Position numbers and translations under genes: made by a program. The notes below the pieces were generated by a model. It was not told the DNA's origin. It saw only the letters and a list, made by a program, of their open reading frames with translations, and made no database searches. This document shows, piece after piece, positions 56,097-64,000 of a stretch of DNA of 64,000 bases (positions are counted from its first letter, which is position 1; each line of letters begins with the position of its first letter). The stretch is from Holophagaceae bacterium (GTDB lineage: Bacteria > Acidobacteriota > Holophagae > Holophagales > Holophagaceae): contig JADKJH010000001.1 of assembly GCA_016722505.1 (NCBI GenBank), forward strand, positions 248,001 through 312,000, written 5' to 3'.

Positions 56097-57530
56097 TCAG
56101 TTCCCCTGCACAAAGAACCAGCGGAGCAGTCGATTGGCCCCCTCGTTGCCAAAACGGAAATTGAAGGACAGGAAGATCCGGTGATCGTGGATATTCTCCT
56201 GGCCTCTAGAGGTAGGAAAACCTATGTTGGTGGCGATCTCGTCAGCCTCGATGAATTGGCTCGCCCTGCGGCTGCCTTGGCTGAATTTATAGGCCACATC
56301 CACACTTAGAGAACGGACTTTCCAGCCAATTCCCAACGTGTAGCCACGAAGCACGCGGCCTTCCCCGCTGGCGGGGTCCGCAGTAGGTTGGGGTTCTTTG
56401 AAGAGTCCGACCCGCAGCGGGACTATGGAATTCCCAGCAAAAACCAGATACTCCATTCCAAAACGAAGCGTCTCTGCATCGGGAGTCTTGGTGGCTTCTT
56501 GCAGGTCAAAGAAATTCAGATTGTCGAGACTTCCGCCCTTGGGCATGAACGCCGCCTGGCTCCACCGTGTGCGGGTCCAGTCCAGCGCGAGCAGCCACTG
56601 CTGTTGGGGGCGGAAAGCCAGGCCTGCGCCGTAGGTTTCGGGCCAGTGAAGTTGGTGTGACGCCGTGAATTGAGCTGGAAGCTTGTTGCCTTCGACGTTG
56701 GACTGGGTGGCCATCCGGCTATCGAAGTGGGCTGCGAAAGCTCCCCGGTAGACCGCCCCGACATTGAGTTTTTCTGAGCGCCAGAGCACCCCGATATTCC
56801 AGTTGCTGCCCCTCAATTTCACGTCTTCCTGGATCTGCGCGAACTCCTTGTCGGTGTTCGGAAGTGGCAGCAAACTCTCATCATTGTTGGACTGGAAATT
56901 CCATGCGCCCCGCCAGACATTGAATGAGACGCCCACCAGGAAGCGCGGTGAGAAATCGTAAGCCACGGCGGCGGACCATACGTCCATCTGCCCTTTCTGC
57001 TGGATGTATTGGGCCAAATACTTGGTGGGGAACGTCCCGCCAGGATCCGTCTCCTGGATGTTTTGCGTGGTGTCTTGGCCTAGATCGAAAAGACGTTGCC
57101 AGGAAAGCTGGAAGACCAGGTTCTTGCCCAAGAATTTGGTGGGAACCGAGGCGCTGGCAAAGGTCGGCAAGGTCCGTTGGTCCCGGGCCAGGGAATCCGA
57201 TAAATGAAGCGGCTTTGCCTGGTCGTTGGAAATGAAGTTCCGGTTATCAAGCTCCCGGCGGTAGCTCATTCCCACCAGGGAAACTTCTGGTTGCAACAGC
57301 TGCCCCAACCCCGCGGGATTGAATGAAACGGCTGTGGCATCATCCGCGACCGCCGTGAAAGCACCGCCAATGCCCTCTGCCCGCGCGCCAGCACCCTGGA
57401 TCGAAAAAGCCGTGCGGCTTTGCTGGCTGATGAGAAGGCCCGGAAGCGGTAGCTGCTGGGCCGGTAAAGCCAAACCAAGGAAAGTGGGGAACGTCCATGA
57501 GACCAGCGATCGAATCGAATAATGTGGCAT
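56097..57530 (-). CDS. OMPP1/FadL-type outer-membrane protein
   Basis: A 477-residue exported beta-barrel. The N-terminal plug region is typical of FadL (GAGARAEGIGGAFTAVADDA, TAVSFNPAGLGQLLQPE). Amphipathic strands run to the C-terminal SFNFRFGNEGANRLLRWFF. FadL-type proteins import long-chain fatty acids or hydrophobic compounds. The start is uncertain; ATG 57530 precedes the hydrophobic signal SIRSLVSWTFPTFLGLALPA. A Ser/Thr kinase gene starts two bases after its stop. Confidence 0.85.
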   Translation of the reverse strand: MPHYSIRSLVSWTFPTFLGLALPAQQLPLPGLLISQQSRTAFSIQGAGARAEGIGGAFTAVADDATAVSFNPAGLGQLLQPEVSLVGMSYRRELDNRNFISNDQAKPLHLSDSLARDQRTLPTFASASVPTKFLGKNLVFQLSWQRLFDLGQDTTQNIQETDPGGTFPTKYLAQYIQQKGQMDVWSAAVAYDFSPRFLVGVSFNVWRGAWNFQSNNDESLLPLPNTDKEFAQIQEDVKLRGSNWNIGVLWRSEKLNVGAVYRGAFAAHFDSRMATQSNVEGNKLPAQFTASHQLHWPETYGAGLAFRPQQQWLLALDWTRTRWSQAAFMPKGGSLDNLNFFDLQEATKTPDAETLRFGMEYLVFAGNSIVPLRVGLFKEPQPTADPASGEGRVLRGYTLGIGWKVRSLSVDVAYKFSQGSRRASQFIEADEIATNIGFPTSRGQENIHDHRIFLSFNFRFGNEGANRLLRWFFVQGN

Positions 57531-57712
57531 GACTACGATCATAGGCACGGTGCAATTGGCTGCGGTAGTGGCGTTTTTCCGTGCCGCTGAAAGAAGCCAT
57601 TGGCCGAATCAGGCTTTTTTGAGACTGTGTTTTGCTCGCAATGCGCCGCTCGAACCTTAATCTCGGATTTCTTGGGTTGAATCCCAGGTGGAGCGTCCCC
57701 GTTGGATAGCTC

Positions 57713-58858
57713 TCACTGAACGACCTTCCGCGAAAAAAGAGAATCCCAGGCAGTCAAGGCTGGCTTGGCGTGGAAGTCGCTGTCGGTCAAGCCAATGCTC
57801 GTGAACAAGGGCAGATTGTCTGGAACGGGTTGAGGCCAGCTGGATAAGTCGATGTCCGCAAAGAGGAGTTGGATGAGGCCGCGGGCGTTGATGCTGTCCA
57901 GCAAGCGGGCGTGGTAGGTGAGGTATCTAGCCTGTTTCTCGGGCGTCGAATTGATGTTTCCGGCGGTGGCGCTGGTCCAGCCGCCCTCGGTCACCAGGGC
58001 TGGCAGGTTGCGCCCGGTCAGCAGACGGCTGTAGTAGTCGAGCGGTAGATCCTCGGGTTGGGCATAGGCGAAGTAGGGATAGGAGGACAGCCCCAGCATC
58101 TGGATAAAGGGAAAGTCTGTGAAGTCCGTGCCGATGCCAACGAAAGGCGCCGATCCGCTCAGCTTCCCCCAGGCCGTTTCCACCTGCACGCTCACCATCA
58201 AAGTATCGGGGCTTTGGGCGGCTCGGAGATCCGCGGCGGCGGCATTGGCCGCCTGGACTTCGGCTGCATACAAAGCGGGCGCGAGGGTCCGGGTCAAGTT
58301 GGTCTCGGCTGCGAGACCCAGGATCGTCGGGCGCAGTTTCCTGGACACTGCCAGCACGTAGTCCCGGTAGATCCTCTGAATGGCGGGTTCGGAGATGCTG
58401 CGTCCCAGCTTGCGCAACTGGGGCGCTTCCTCACCCCGGGAAAGGCCGTCGCAGAGGTCCGCCATGAACATCACCTGGAGCCCCTTGCCGCGAAGGTAGT
58501 TCACCAGCGGGACCTTGTCGCGGTCCAGGATTGCGTCCGGCGATTGCCCCGCCAGCAGATCCGTCCAAGGCAGTTCGTCATGGATGGACGCCAGCTCCGA
58601 GCGAGTGCTCCACAAGTCCACCCCGCGGAGCAGGGTGGCGGCATCGGGCCGGGATGGATTCGGTGAAAAACCCATCTTCCAGGTGCGCGTCGGAGCTGGA
58701 GGCGTTGGCGTTGGCCCTGCGTTCGAGCTTCCAGAGCATGAGGCCAGCGCCCCCAGAAAAGGGCTGAGCGCGAGGGCCGAGACAATTCGGCGCCGTTCTG
58801 CATCAACCAATTCTTGGCGGGGGCCGAGGGGCGGCGAAAGCGAAGGCTCATGAAGCAT
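57713..58858 (-). CDS. TIM-barrel glycosidase-like lipoprotein
   Basis: A 381-residue exported protein with a Tat-like N-terminus (ERRRIVSALALSPFLGAL) and lipobox LASC. The mature part has the alternating pattern of a TIM barrel, with GLQVMFMADLCDG, LGLAAETNLTRTL, LGLSSYPYFAYAQPEDLP and LPALVTEGGWTS. The paired Glu residues in AAETN and VTEGGW suit a retaining glycosidase. It loosely resembles GH53 or GH5-type enzymes, but I cannot assign the family. It is divergent from the PadR gene. Confidence 0.7.
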   Translation of the reverse strand: MLHEPSLSPPLGPRQELVDAERRRIVSALALSPFLGALASCSGSSNAGPTPTPPAPTRTWKMGFSPNPSRPDAATLLRGVDLWSTRSELASIHDELPWTDLLAGQSPDAILDRDKVPLVNYLRGKGLQVMFMADLCDGLSRGEEAPQLRKLGRSISEPAIQRIYRDYVLAVSRKLRPTILGLAAETNLTRTLAPALYAAEVQAANAAAADLRAAQSPDTLMVSVQVETAWGKLSGSAPFVGIGTDFTDFPFIQMLGLSSYPYFAYAQPEDLPLDYYSRLLTGRNLPALVTEGGWTSATAGNINSTPEKQARYLTYHARLLDSINARGLIQLLFADIDLSSWPQPVPDNLPLFTSIGLTDSDFHAKPALTAWDSLFSRKVVQ

Positions 58859-58992
58859 GGCTCTAGTTTAAATCAGGTCGATGGATTGGGGGCACATGCT
58901 TCCCAATATGGGGTTTGTGGAATTTTCACTATTATCAACTTAATACTAATACCATCTAAACATTGCCCGTACCACAGTACATGGAGGCACCC

Positions 58993-59358
58993 ATGGACCC
59001 TGAACTGCTGGATGACCTGGAACGTAAATTCCAGAAGGAACTCAACGCAGGGACCGTGGGCCTGCTGCTGCTGGCCACCTTGGCCCAGGCCGCGGAACCC
59101 CGCTACGGCTACGACATCGCCAAGGAACTGGAGGAAAAGGCGCCCATCACCAAGCTGGGAGCCCTCTATCCGGCGCTGCGGTCGCTGGAATCCTATGGGC
59201 TGCTGGACAGCCGCGTGGAACCTTCCGTCGCAGGCCCGCCCCGGAAGTACTACCGGATCACCAAGGACGGCCGCAAAGCGCTGGCCGCATGGGCCCAACA
59301 GTGGAAGCTCACAAGCCAGTGCGTGAACGCGATGTTGAAAGGGGTGAATCATGTTTGA
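58993..59358 (+). CDS. PadR family transcriptional regulator
   Basis: A 121-residue winged-helix regulator with the PadR pattern VGLLLLATLAQAAEPRYGYD, LYPALRSLESYGLLDS and RKYYRITKDGRKAL. GGAGG 5 nt upstream fixes ATG 58993. Its stop overlaps the sensor-domain membrane protein by 8 bp, as usual for PadR with HAAS/DUF1700-type partners. It probably represses this small operon and perhaps the downstream transport genes. Confidence 0.93.
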   Translation: MDPELLDDLERKFQKELNAGTVGLLLLATLAQAAEPRYGYDIAKELEEKAPITKLGALYPALRSLESYGLLDSRVEPSVAGPPRKYYRITKDGRKALAAWAQQWKLTSQCVNAMLKGVNHV

Positions 59359-60268
59359 GTCCATCGAGTCCTACCTGAAGGCCCTGAAATCTGCGCTCCG
59401 CGGGGCGGATCCTGCCCTGGTGCAGGACGCTCTGTGGGATGCGGAAGCCCACCTGGGCAGTGGCCTTGCGGCCCTGAAGGAAACCAACCCGGAACTGTCC
59501 CAGCCTGAGGCGCTGGCCTCGCTGCTCGCAACCTTCGGAACACCGGAGGAAGTGGCCGAAGCCTACCTGGAACGTGAAGCGGTGGTAGCCCAGGCCCTGC
59601 ATCCCAGGGGCGCCACGCCAGCGGCAGAACCCGATGCGACACTGGCCCTGGCCCCATGGCCGGGATTTTTCGAGGTTCTGAAAACCCCCAAGGCCTACAC
59701 CTCCCTGCTGTATCTGGTGATGTCCTTGGCCACGGGCATCTTCTTCTTCACCTGGGCTGTGACGGGCCTCAGCCTTTCTCTGGGCCTCTTCATCCTCATC
59801 ATCGGCATCCCCTTCTCGATCGCTTTCCTGGGCTCCGTCCGGATGTTGGCCCTGGTGGAAGGACGCCTTGTGGAGGCCCTGCTGGACGTGCGCATGCCAC
59901 GGCGTCCGAGCCTGCTGCCCGAAGGCCAAGGCTGGATGGAGCGGTTGAAGAATCTGCTCACCGACGGCCACACCTGGAGCAGCCTCGCTTACATGGTGTT
60001 GCATCTCCCCTTGGGGGTCCTCTTTTTCACACTGATGGTCACGGGGCTTTCTCTATCCCTCAGTCTGATGGCGACGCCCATCGTTTCCATCTTCATGGGT
60101 CTCCCGAGCATCGAGCTTTGGAATGGCGCCGAGGCGCGTCATCCCGTACTCGTTGTGATCGCAGCAGGATTGCTGGGATGCCTGCTCCTTATCGGGATAC
60201 TACACCTAGCCTTGGCTCTGGGCCGTCTCCAGGGTTTCCTGGCCAAGCACATGCTGGTGCGGAAATAG
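59351..60268 (+). CDS. HAAS/putative-sensor membrane protein
   Basis: A 305-residue protein with an N-terminal HAAS-like helical domain (EAHLGSGLAALKETNPELSQ, ATFGTPEEVAEAYLERE). Two repeated membrane units follow, each starting TSLLYLVMSLATGIFFFTW or SSLAYMVLHLPLGVLFFTL and containing TGLSLSL; these correspond to the putative-sensor domain. The internal repeat suggests duplication within the gene. Its partner is the PadR protein, with which it overlaps, and it may sense an envelope signal. No enzymatic motif is seen. Confidence 0.82.
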   Translation: MFESIESYLKALKSALRGADPALVQDALWDAEAHLGSGLAALKETNPELSQPEALASLLATFGTPEEVAEAYLEREAVVAQALHPRGATPAAEPDATLALAPWPGFFEVLKTPKAYTSLLYLVMSLATGIFFFTWAVTGLSLSLGLFILIIGIPFSIAFLGSVRMLALVEGRLVEALLDVRMPRRPSLLPEGQGWMERLKNLLTDGHTWSSLAYMVLHLPLGVLFFTLMVTGLSLSLSLMATPIVSIFMGLPSIELWNGAEARHPVLVVIAAGLLGCLLLIGILHLALALGRLQGFLAKHMLVRK

Positions 60269-60310
60269 GGCCGGGCATCCGCAATCCACCCGCCCTCCGC
60301 TGGCCTATGG

Positions 60311-63300
60311 TTGCCCGTTCCTGCCCTCTGGGTTCAGAATCCATGCAACGTGATAACTCCCGGAAATTCCCATGGCATCCAAGGCTCCGTACTCGTGGCC
60401 TGCCCGGAGTGCGATCTACTTCATCAGGTGAGCGCGCCGCCCAAGGGAGGAACTTCATCCTGCACCCGCTGTGGGGCTGTGCTCCGGAAATGCGGACATG
60501 ACTCCCAGGACATGGTGCTGGCTTTGCATGTCGCCGCCCTGATCCTCCTCTGCCTTTCCCTCTTGTTTCCGGTCATGTCCCTCCGCCTCCACGGCGCGGT
60601 CCAGGAAGCTTCCATCCCAGGGTGCGCGCGCATCCTCGCCAACCTTGGCTGGCCATGGCTGGCGGCGGTCCTCATCACCACGGTGATCGTGGCGCCGCTG
60701 GCCCATCTGAGCGGCATGATCTACGTCCTGCTGCAAATCCGGCAGCGGCCGCCGAACAGTGGGTCAAACAACGGGCCAAACCGGGCAACTGCCTTGGTTT
60801 TCCGGATTGTGGATCAATTCGGAGCCTGGGGCATGACCGAAGTCTTCATCTTGGGCATCCTGGTATCCCATGTGAAGCTCGCCAAGATGGCCACGGTATT
60901 GCTGGGTCCTTCCCTCTACGCATTAGGGGCCTTCATCGTGGTCGCCGCGGCGGCCGCTACGGCCCTGGACATCGGATCAGTCTGGGAAGCGTTGGGACGG
61001 CAATCGGAGGCACCCGTCTATGCGCTTCCCAAGGGAGCCCGCACCGCGAGCGAGGCCAATCTGGTGGCTTGTTCCACCTGTGGGCTCCTGTCCCCCATAA
61101 GAACCGCCACCTGCCCGCGCTGCGCGACCACCCTCTACAGCCGGAAGCTGAACAGCCGCGAGCGCACGTGGGCGCTTCTACTCACGGCCATCGTGCTGTA
61201 CATTCCCGCCAACCTCCTGCCGGTCATGCGCGTGGTCTCCCTGGGGCGCGTCCAGGCAGACACGATCATGGGCGGGGTTTTCTATTTCCTGCGCACGGGC
61301 TCCTGGCCCCTGGCTCTGATCATTTTCATCGCCAGCGTGATGGTGCCCATCTTGAAAATCATCGTCCTCGGATACCTCCTGGTTTCGGAGCGGCGGCGCT
61401 CCCCTCGGTGGCCGGAGCATCGCGCGCGGCTCTACCGCCTGACGGAATTGGTGGGACGTTGGTCCATGGTGGATATTTTTGTCATCACCCTCATGGTGGC
61501 CCTGGTGGAGCTGGGCGGCGTCGCCAACATCACGCCAGGCCCAGGCTCGGTGGCCTTTGCGCTGATGGTGTTCTCGACCATGCTGGCTGTCAGGTGTTTC
61601 GATCCCAGGCTCGTCTGGGATTCTTTAGACACGCTCTATCATTCGCGCCTCGCAGGCGGGAGGAGCCTGAACATGGGTGAGCCCTTGGACGACCAGCAGG
61701 AACCCTCGCCCCTCGTGGACGTGCCAGAAGCCAAGGTGCAGGTGAGGCGACGCCCCTCCATCGTCTGGTTGATCCCCCTCGTGGCCGCCTTCATCGGCAT
61801 CTGGATGGCGGTGCGGGCCTATGCGGAAACGGGACCCACCATCACCATCACCTTCCTTTCCGCCGAGGGTTTGGAAGCGGGACAGACCCGCGTGCGCTAC
61901 AAGGATGTGGACATAGGCAAGGTCACGGCCATCAGCCTGAGCCGCGACCTCAGCCGTGTGGTCGTCAAGGCCGAGATGAAACGGGAAGCGGCTGGCCTGT
62001 TGTCCGAAAACAGCCGCTTCTGGGTGGTCAGGGCGCGCTTCGGCACCGCGGGCATTTCCGGCCTGGGCACGCTGCTTTCCGGCGCTTACATCGGCATGGA
62101 TCCAGGCGCTCCCGGCGAGACCACCATGTTCGCCAGGGACTACACGGGGCTGGAAGCGCCGAGCATCGACACGACGCAGCGGCCGGGAGCAGTGTTCAAG
62201 CTCCGGGCCGAGAAGCTGGGCTCGTTGAGCATCGGCTCGCCGGTGCATTTCCGGCAGATCCGCGTGGGCGAGGTGGTGGGTTTCGATCTGGATAAACTTG
62301 GCACTGCCGTCTCCATCAAGGTCTTCATCAATGCGCCCTACGCCAACCTGGTGAGGATCGACACCCGCTTCTGGGATGCTGGCGGAGTGGACCTGACGGT
62401 GGATTCCAATGGCCTCCGGATGCATTCGGATTCCCTGGTGGACCTCCTCATCGGAGGCATCTCCTTCGAGAACCCCATGAGCCTGGACGAGAGTGGCGCG
62501 GCCCCACCGGACCAGGTGTTTCCGCTGTATCCGAGCCGGGACAAGATCTACGAAAAGGTGGTCGTCAACCGCCACTACTACGTGGTGAATTTCAATGAAT
62601 CCGTGCGGGGCCTCACGCGCGGCGCGACCGTGGAATTCCAGGGTATCCAGGTGGGACAGGTGGAGGATTTCAAACTCGAGTTCCACTCCGGAAGCCTCGA
62701 TGGAAAGATCCCCGTGCTCATCGCCCTCGAGCCCGAACGATTCTCTGTGGTAGGACCGAAAGGGGCGTCCACCAAAGCACTGGTCCAGGGGCTGGTGAAG
62801 AAGGGACTCCGCGCCCAGCTCAAGACTGGCTCGTTGCTGACCGGCAGCCTCTTTGTGGACCTGGGCTTCCACCCGGAAACGCCAGCCCGCACGATGGCCC
62901 ATTACGGGAAATACGAGGAGATCCCGGCCATCCCCTCCACCATGGGCGCCATGACAGCCATGGTGGCCAACCTCACCAAGTTTTCGGAGCGCCTGCAAAA
63001 ACTTCCCCTCGAAGAGGTCGTGGAAGAATTGCGCGCCAGCCTTCCGGTGCTGAGGGAGACCTTGAAAGAAGCCAAGGGGTTGATGGTCCGCCTGGATCAG
63101 AAGACCGTGCCCCAGGCCGAGGCCACCTTGGCCCAGGGGCAGGCTACGTTGGCGATGCTGGAGAAAACCCTGCGCTCCGATTCACCCACGCAGCACGATC
63201 TCCGCAGCGCACTGGAGGAATTCAACAAGGCTTCCAGGGCCCTGCGCGATCTGGCCGAAACCCTCGAACGCCACCCCGAATCACTGATCTTCGGAAAGGG

Positions 63301-63313
63301 GAAACCCAAATGA
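60311..63313 (+). CDS. pqiAB: PqiA-PqiB fusion (or two genes without a stop between)
   Basis: One open frame of 1000 codons. Residues of about 30-455 are PqiA, with two halves each opening with a zinc-type CxxC pair (ACPECDLLHQV, ACSTCGLLSPI) and four membrane helices. From residue 455 come a PqiB/MCE protein with one helix (IVWLIPLVAAFIGIWMAV) and three MCE domains. PqiB would start at ATG 61673, which has AGGAG 7 nt upstream, so the fusion may be apparent only: a one-base error would give PqiA a stop at 61668-61670. The true PqiA start is unclear; 60311 is an open-frame bound, not a supported start. MCE systems move lipids between membranes. Confidence 0.82.
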   Translation: MPVPALWVQNPCNVITPGNSHGIQGSVLVACPECDLLHQVSAPPKGGTSSCTRCGAVLRKCGHDSQDMVLALHVAALILLCLSLLFPVMSLRLHGAVQEASIPGCARILANLGWPWLAAVLITTVIVAPLAHLSGMIYVLLQIRQRPPNSGSNNGPNRATALVFRIVDQFGAWGMTEVFILGILVSHVKLAKMATVLLGPSLYALGAFIVVAAAAATALDIGSVWEALGRQSEAPVYALPKGARTASEANLVACSTCGLLSPIRTATCPRCATTLYSRKLNSRERTWALLLTAIVLYIPANLLPVMRVVSLGRVQADTIMGGVFYFLRTGSWPLALIIFIASVMVPILKIIVLGYLLVSERRRSPRWPEHRARLYRLTELVGRWSMVDIFVITLMVALVELGGVANITPGPGSVAFALMVFSTMLAVRCFDPRLVWDSLDTLYHSRLAGGRSLNMGEPLDDQQEPSPLVDVPEAKVQVRRRPSIVWLIPLVAAFIGIWMAVRAYAETGPTITITFLSAEGLEAGQTRVRYKDVDIGKVTAISLSRDLSRVVVKAEMKREAAGLLSENSRFWVVRARFGTAGISGLGTLLSGAYIGMDPGAPGETTMFARDYTGLEAPSIDTTQRPGAVFKLRAEKLGSLSIGSPVHFRQIRVGEVVGFDLDKLGTAVSIKVFINAPYANLVRIDTRFWDAGGVDLTVDSNGLRMHSDSLVDLLIGGISFENPMSLDESGAAPPDQVFPLYPSRDKIYEKVVVNRHYYVVNFNESVRGLTRGATVEFQGIQVGQVEDFKLEFHSGSLDGKIPVLIALEPERFSVVGPKGASTKALVQGLVKKGLRAQLKTGSLLTGSLFVDLGFHPETPARTMAHYGKYEEIPAIPSTMGAMTAMVANLTKFSERLQKLPLEEVVEELRASLPVLRETLKEAKGLMVRLDQKTVPQAEATLAQGQATLAMLEKTLRSDSPTQHDLRSALEEFNKASRALRDLAETLERHPESLIFGKGKPK

Positions 63314-63924
63314 TCCGAGCGACACAGTCCTGGACGGTCCTCAGATTGGCCTTGGCGCTATCAGCGGGCCTCGCATGTTCCCGGCCCAACCTCGAAGTGC
63401 TCCATACGCTTGCCCCCATTGCGCCGCCGCCAGCGAATTCGGCGGTTCCCCTAAAGTCCATGGCCCTGGAAGTCATGCCCGTGCGATTGCCGGAGACCCT
63501 GCAAAGACCGCAGATGGTGGTGGAAATCGGCCCAGGCAATTTGAGCCTGTTGGAAACGCATCGCTGGGGCAACGGCCTGGACAAGGACATCCAACGCGTC
63601 CTGGTCGAGAACATCTCGATGCTGACGGACCTGGACACCGTGGTGGCCTATCCCTACGGGGAACGAATCAAGGCCACCCATCGCCTTGAAGTGGATATCC
63701 ATCGGTTCGATGGAAAGCCGGGAGGAACCATTACCCTGCAAGCCACCTGGATGCTGACGTCTCCCCAGGGCGGCCCAGCCCTGCTTTTTCGAAGGACGAC
63801 CATTCAAAGGCCCGTCCAGGGCCAGGACGCGGAAGCCCTCGTGGCCGCCCACAGCCTGATCATCGGTGATCTGAGCCGCGAGATCGCCACGGAACTCCAG
63901 ACCTTGGCGCGAGGCGCCCCTTAG
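63310..63924 (+). CDS. pqiC: PqiC-like lipoprotein
   Basis: A 204-residue protein with a signal peptide and lipobox LACS. The body matches the PqiC/DUF330 pattern (LEVMPVRLPETLQRPQMVV and LETHRWGNGLDKDIQRVLVE). In Pqi systems this lipoprotein sits at the outer membrane and completes the bridge formed by PqiB. ATG 63310 overlaps the PqiB stop by ATGA, so the genes are translationally coupled. It supports the identification of the preceding frame as PqiAB. Confidence 0.9.
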   Translation: MIRATQSWTVLRLALALSAGLACSRPNLEVLHTLAPIAPPPANSAVPLKSMALEVMPVRLPETLQRPQMVVEIGPGNLSLLETHRWGNGLDKDIQRVLVENISMLTDLDTVVAYPYGERIKATHRLEVDIHRFDGKPGGTITLQATWMLTSPQGGPALLFRRTTIQRPVQGQDAEALVAAHSLIIGDLSREIATELQTLARGAP

Positions 63925-63944
63925 GCTGCCTGATATCCTGAAGC

Positions 63945-64000
63945 ATGACCAACCACGGCAAGAGCCGCTTCATTCCAAAATCCACATCACGCGCGGCTGA
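63945..64000 (+). CDS. Possible start of a further gene (partial)
   Basis: An ATG at 63945 opens a frame to the window edge (MTNHGKSRFIPKSTSRAA, continuing). There is no convincing ribosome site, and 18 codons are too few to judge. It could be the next gene on the strand or chance. Confidence 0.25.
   Translation, partial: MTNHGKSRFIPKSTSRAA

Noticed and set aside
61625..62998. A 457-codon minus-strand open frame
   Set aside because: It runs antisense to the MCE domains of PqiB, which have clear family motifs.

Overview
The window is a GC-rich bacterial chromosome segment with densely packed genes. The mix suggests a Gram-negative member of the Acidobacteriota, possibly Holophagaceae/Geothrix-like. 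The evidence is outer-membrane barrels, lipoproteins, a tricorn-like peptidase beside an S46 peptidase, sensors ending in a Cys4 module, and a PqiABC-type lipid transport locus. The taxonomic call is inference; no rRNA or tRNA gene was seen.

Layout. 1-7 kb: the end of an unknown gene, a P-loop protein, a TetR/DUF418/cupin cluster, a DMT-like membrane protein and a frameshifted lipoprotein. 7-12.3 kb: a P-type ATPase, an outer-membrane barrel and an Amt ammonium transporter, all on the minus strand. 12.6-16 kb: a lipoprotein with seven 44-residue repeats and a mechanosensitive channel. 16-21.3 kb: accessory island 1, a two-gene unit of unknown function whose larger protein has twelve near-identical 34-residue TPR units. 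21.4-28.3 kb: an M14-like carboxypeptidase, a structured palindromic element, a periplasmic-propeller sensor and a TetR/SRPBCC/hydrolase operon. 28.3-30.4 kb: accessory island 2, an HExxH metallopeptidase-TPR protein. 30.5-36 kb: tricorn-like and S46 peptidases. 37-44.4 kb: two DUF4139 proteins, then DUF58, a BatD-like protein and two von Willebrand A proteins, each pair overlapping by ATGA. 44.4-53.4 kb: thioredoxin, YbgC thioesterase, subtilase, GAF protein, CysS, Sel1 protein, MscL and a GT9 glycosyltransferase. 53.5-64 kb: hexapeptide transferase, Ser/Thr kinase with FadL-like protein, PadR with a sensor membrane protein, and PqiA-PqiB in one frame with PqiC.

The most unusual structure is shared by the two islands. 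Each has on its left a 170-bp copy of the 5' end of the mechanosensitive channel gene, and on its right a headless copy of the Cys4 module that ends the propeller sensor at 23.5-26 kb. All are in the same orientation, but the cargo between them differs and is less GC-rich. This looks like a duplicated site whose cargo was exchanged.

Six otherwise intact genes carry seven single-base frameshifts, several in G or T runs. Restoring one base each gives full-length products, so sequencing or assembly error is more likely than six pseudogenes. These genes are annotated across the breaks.
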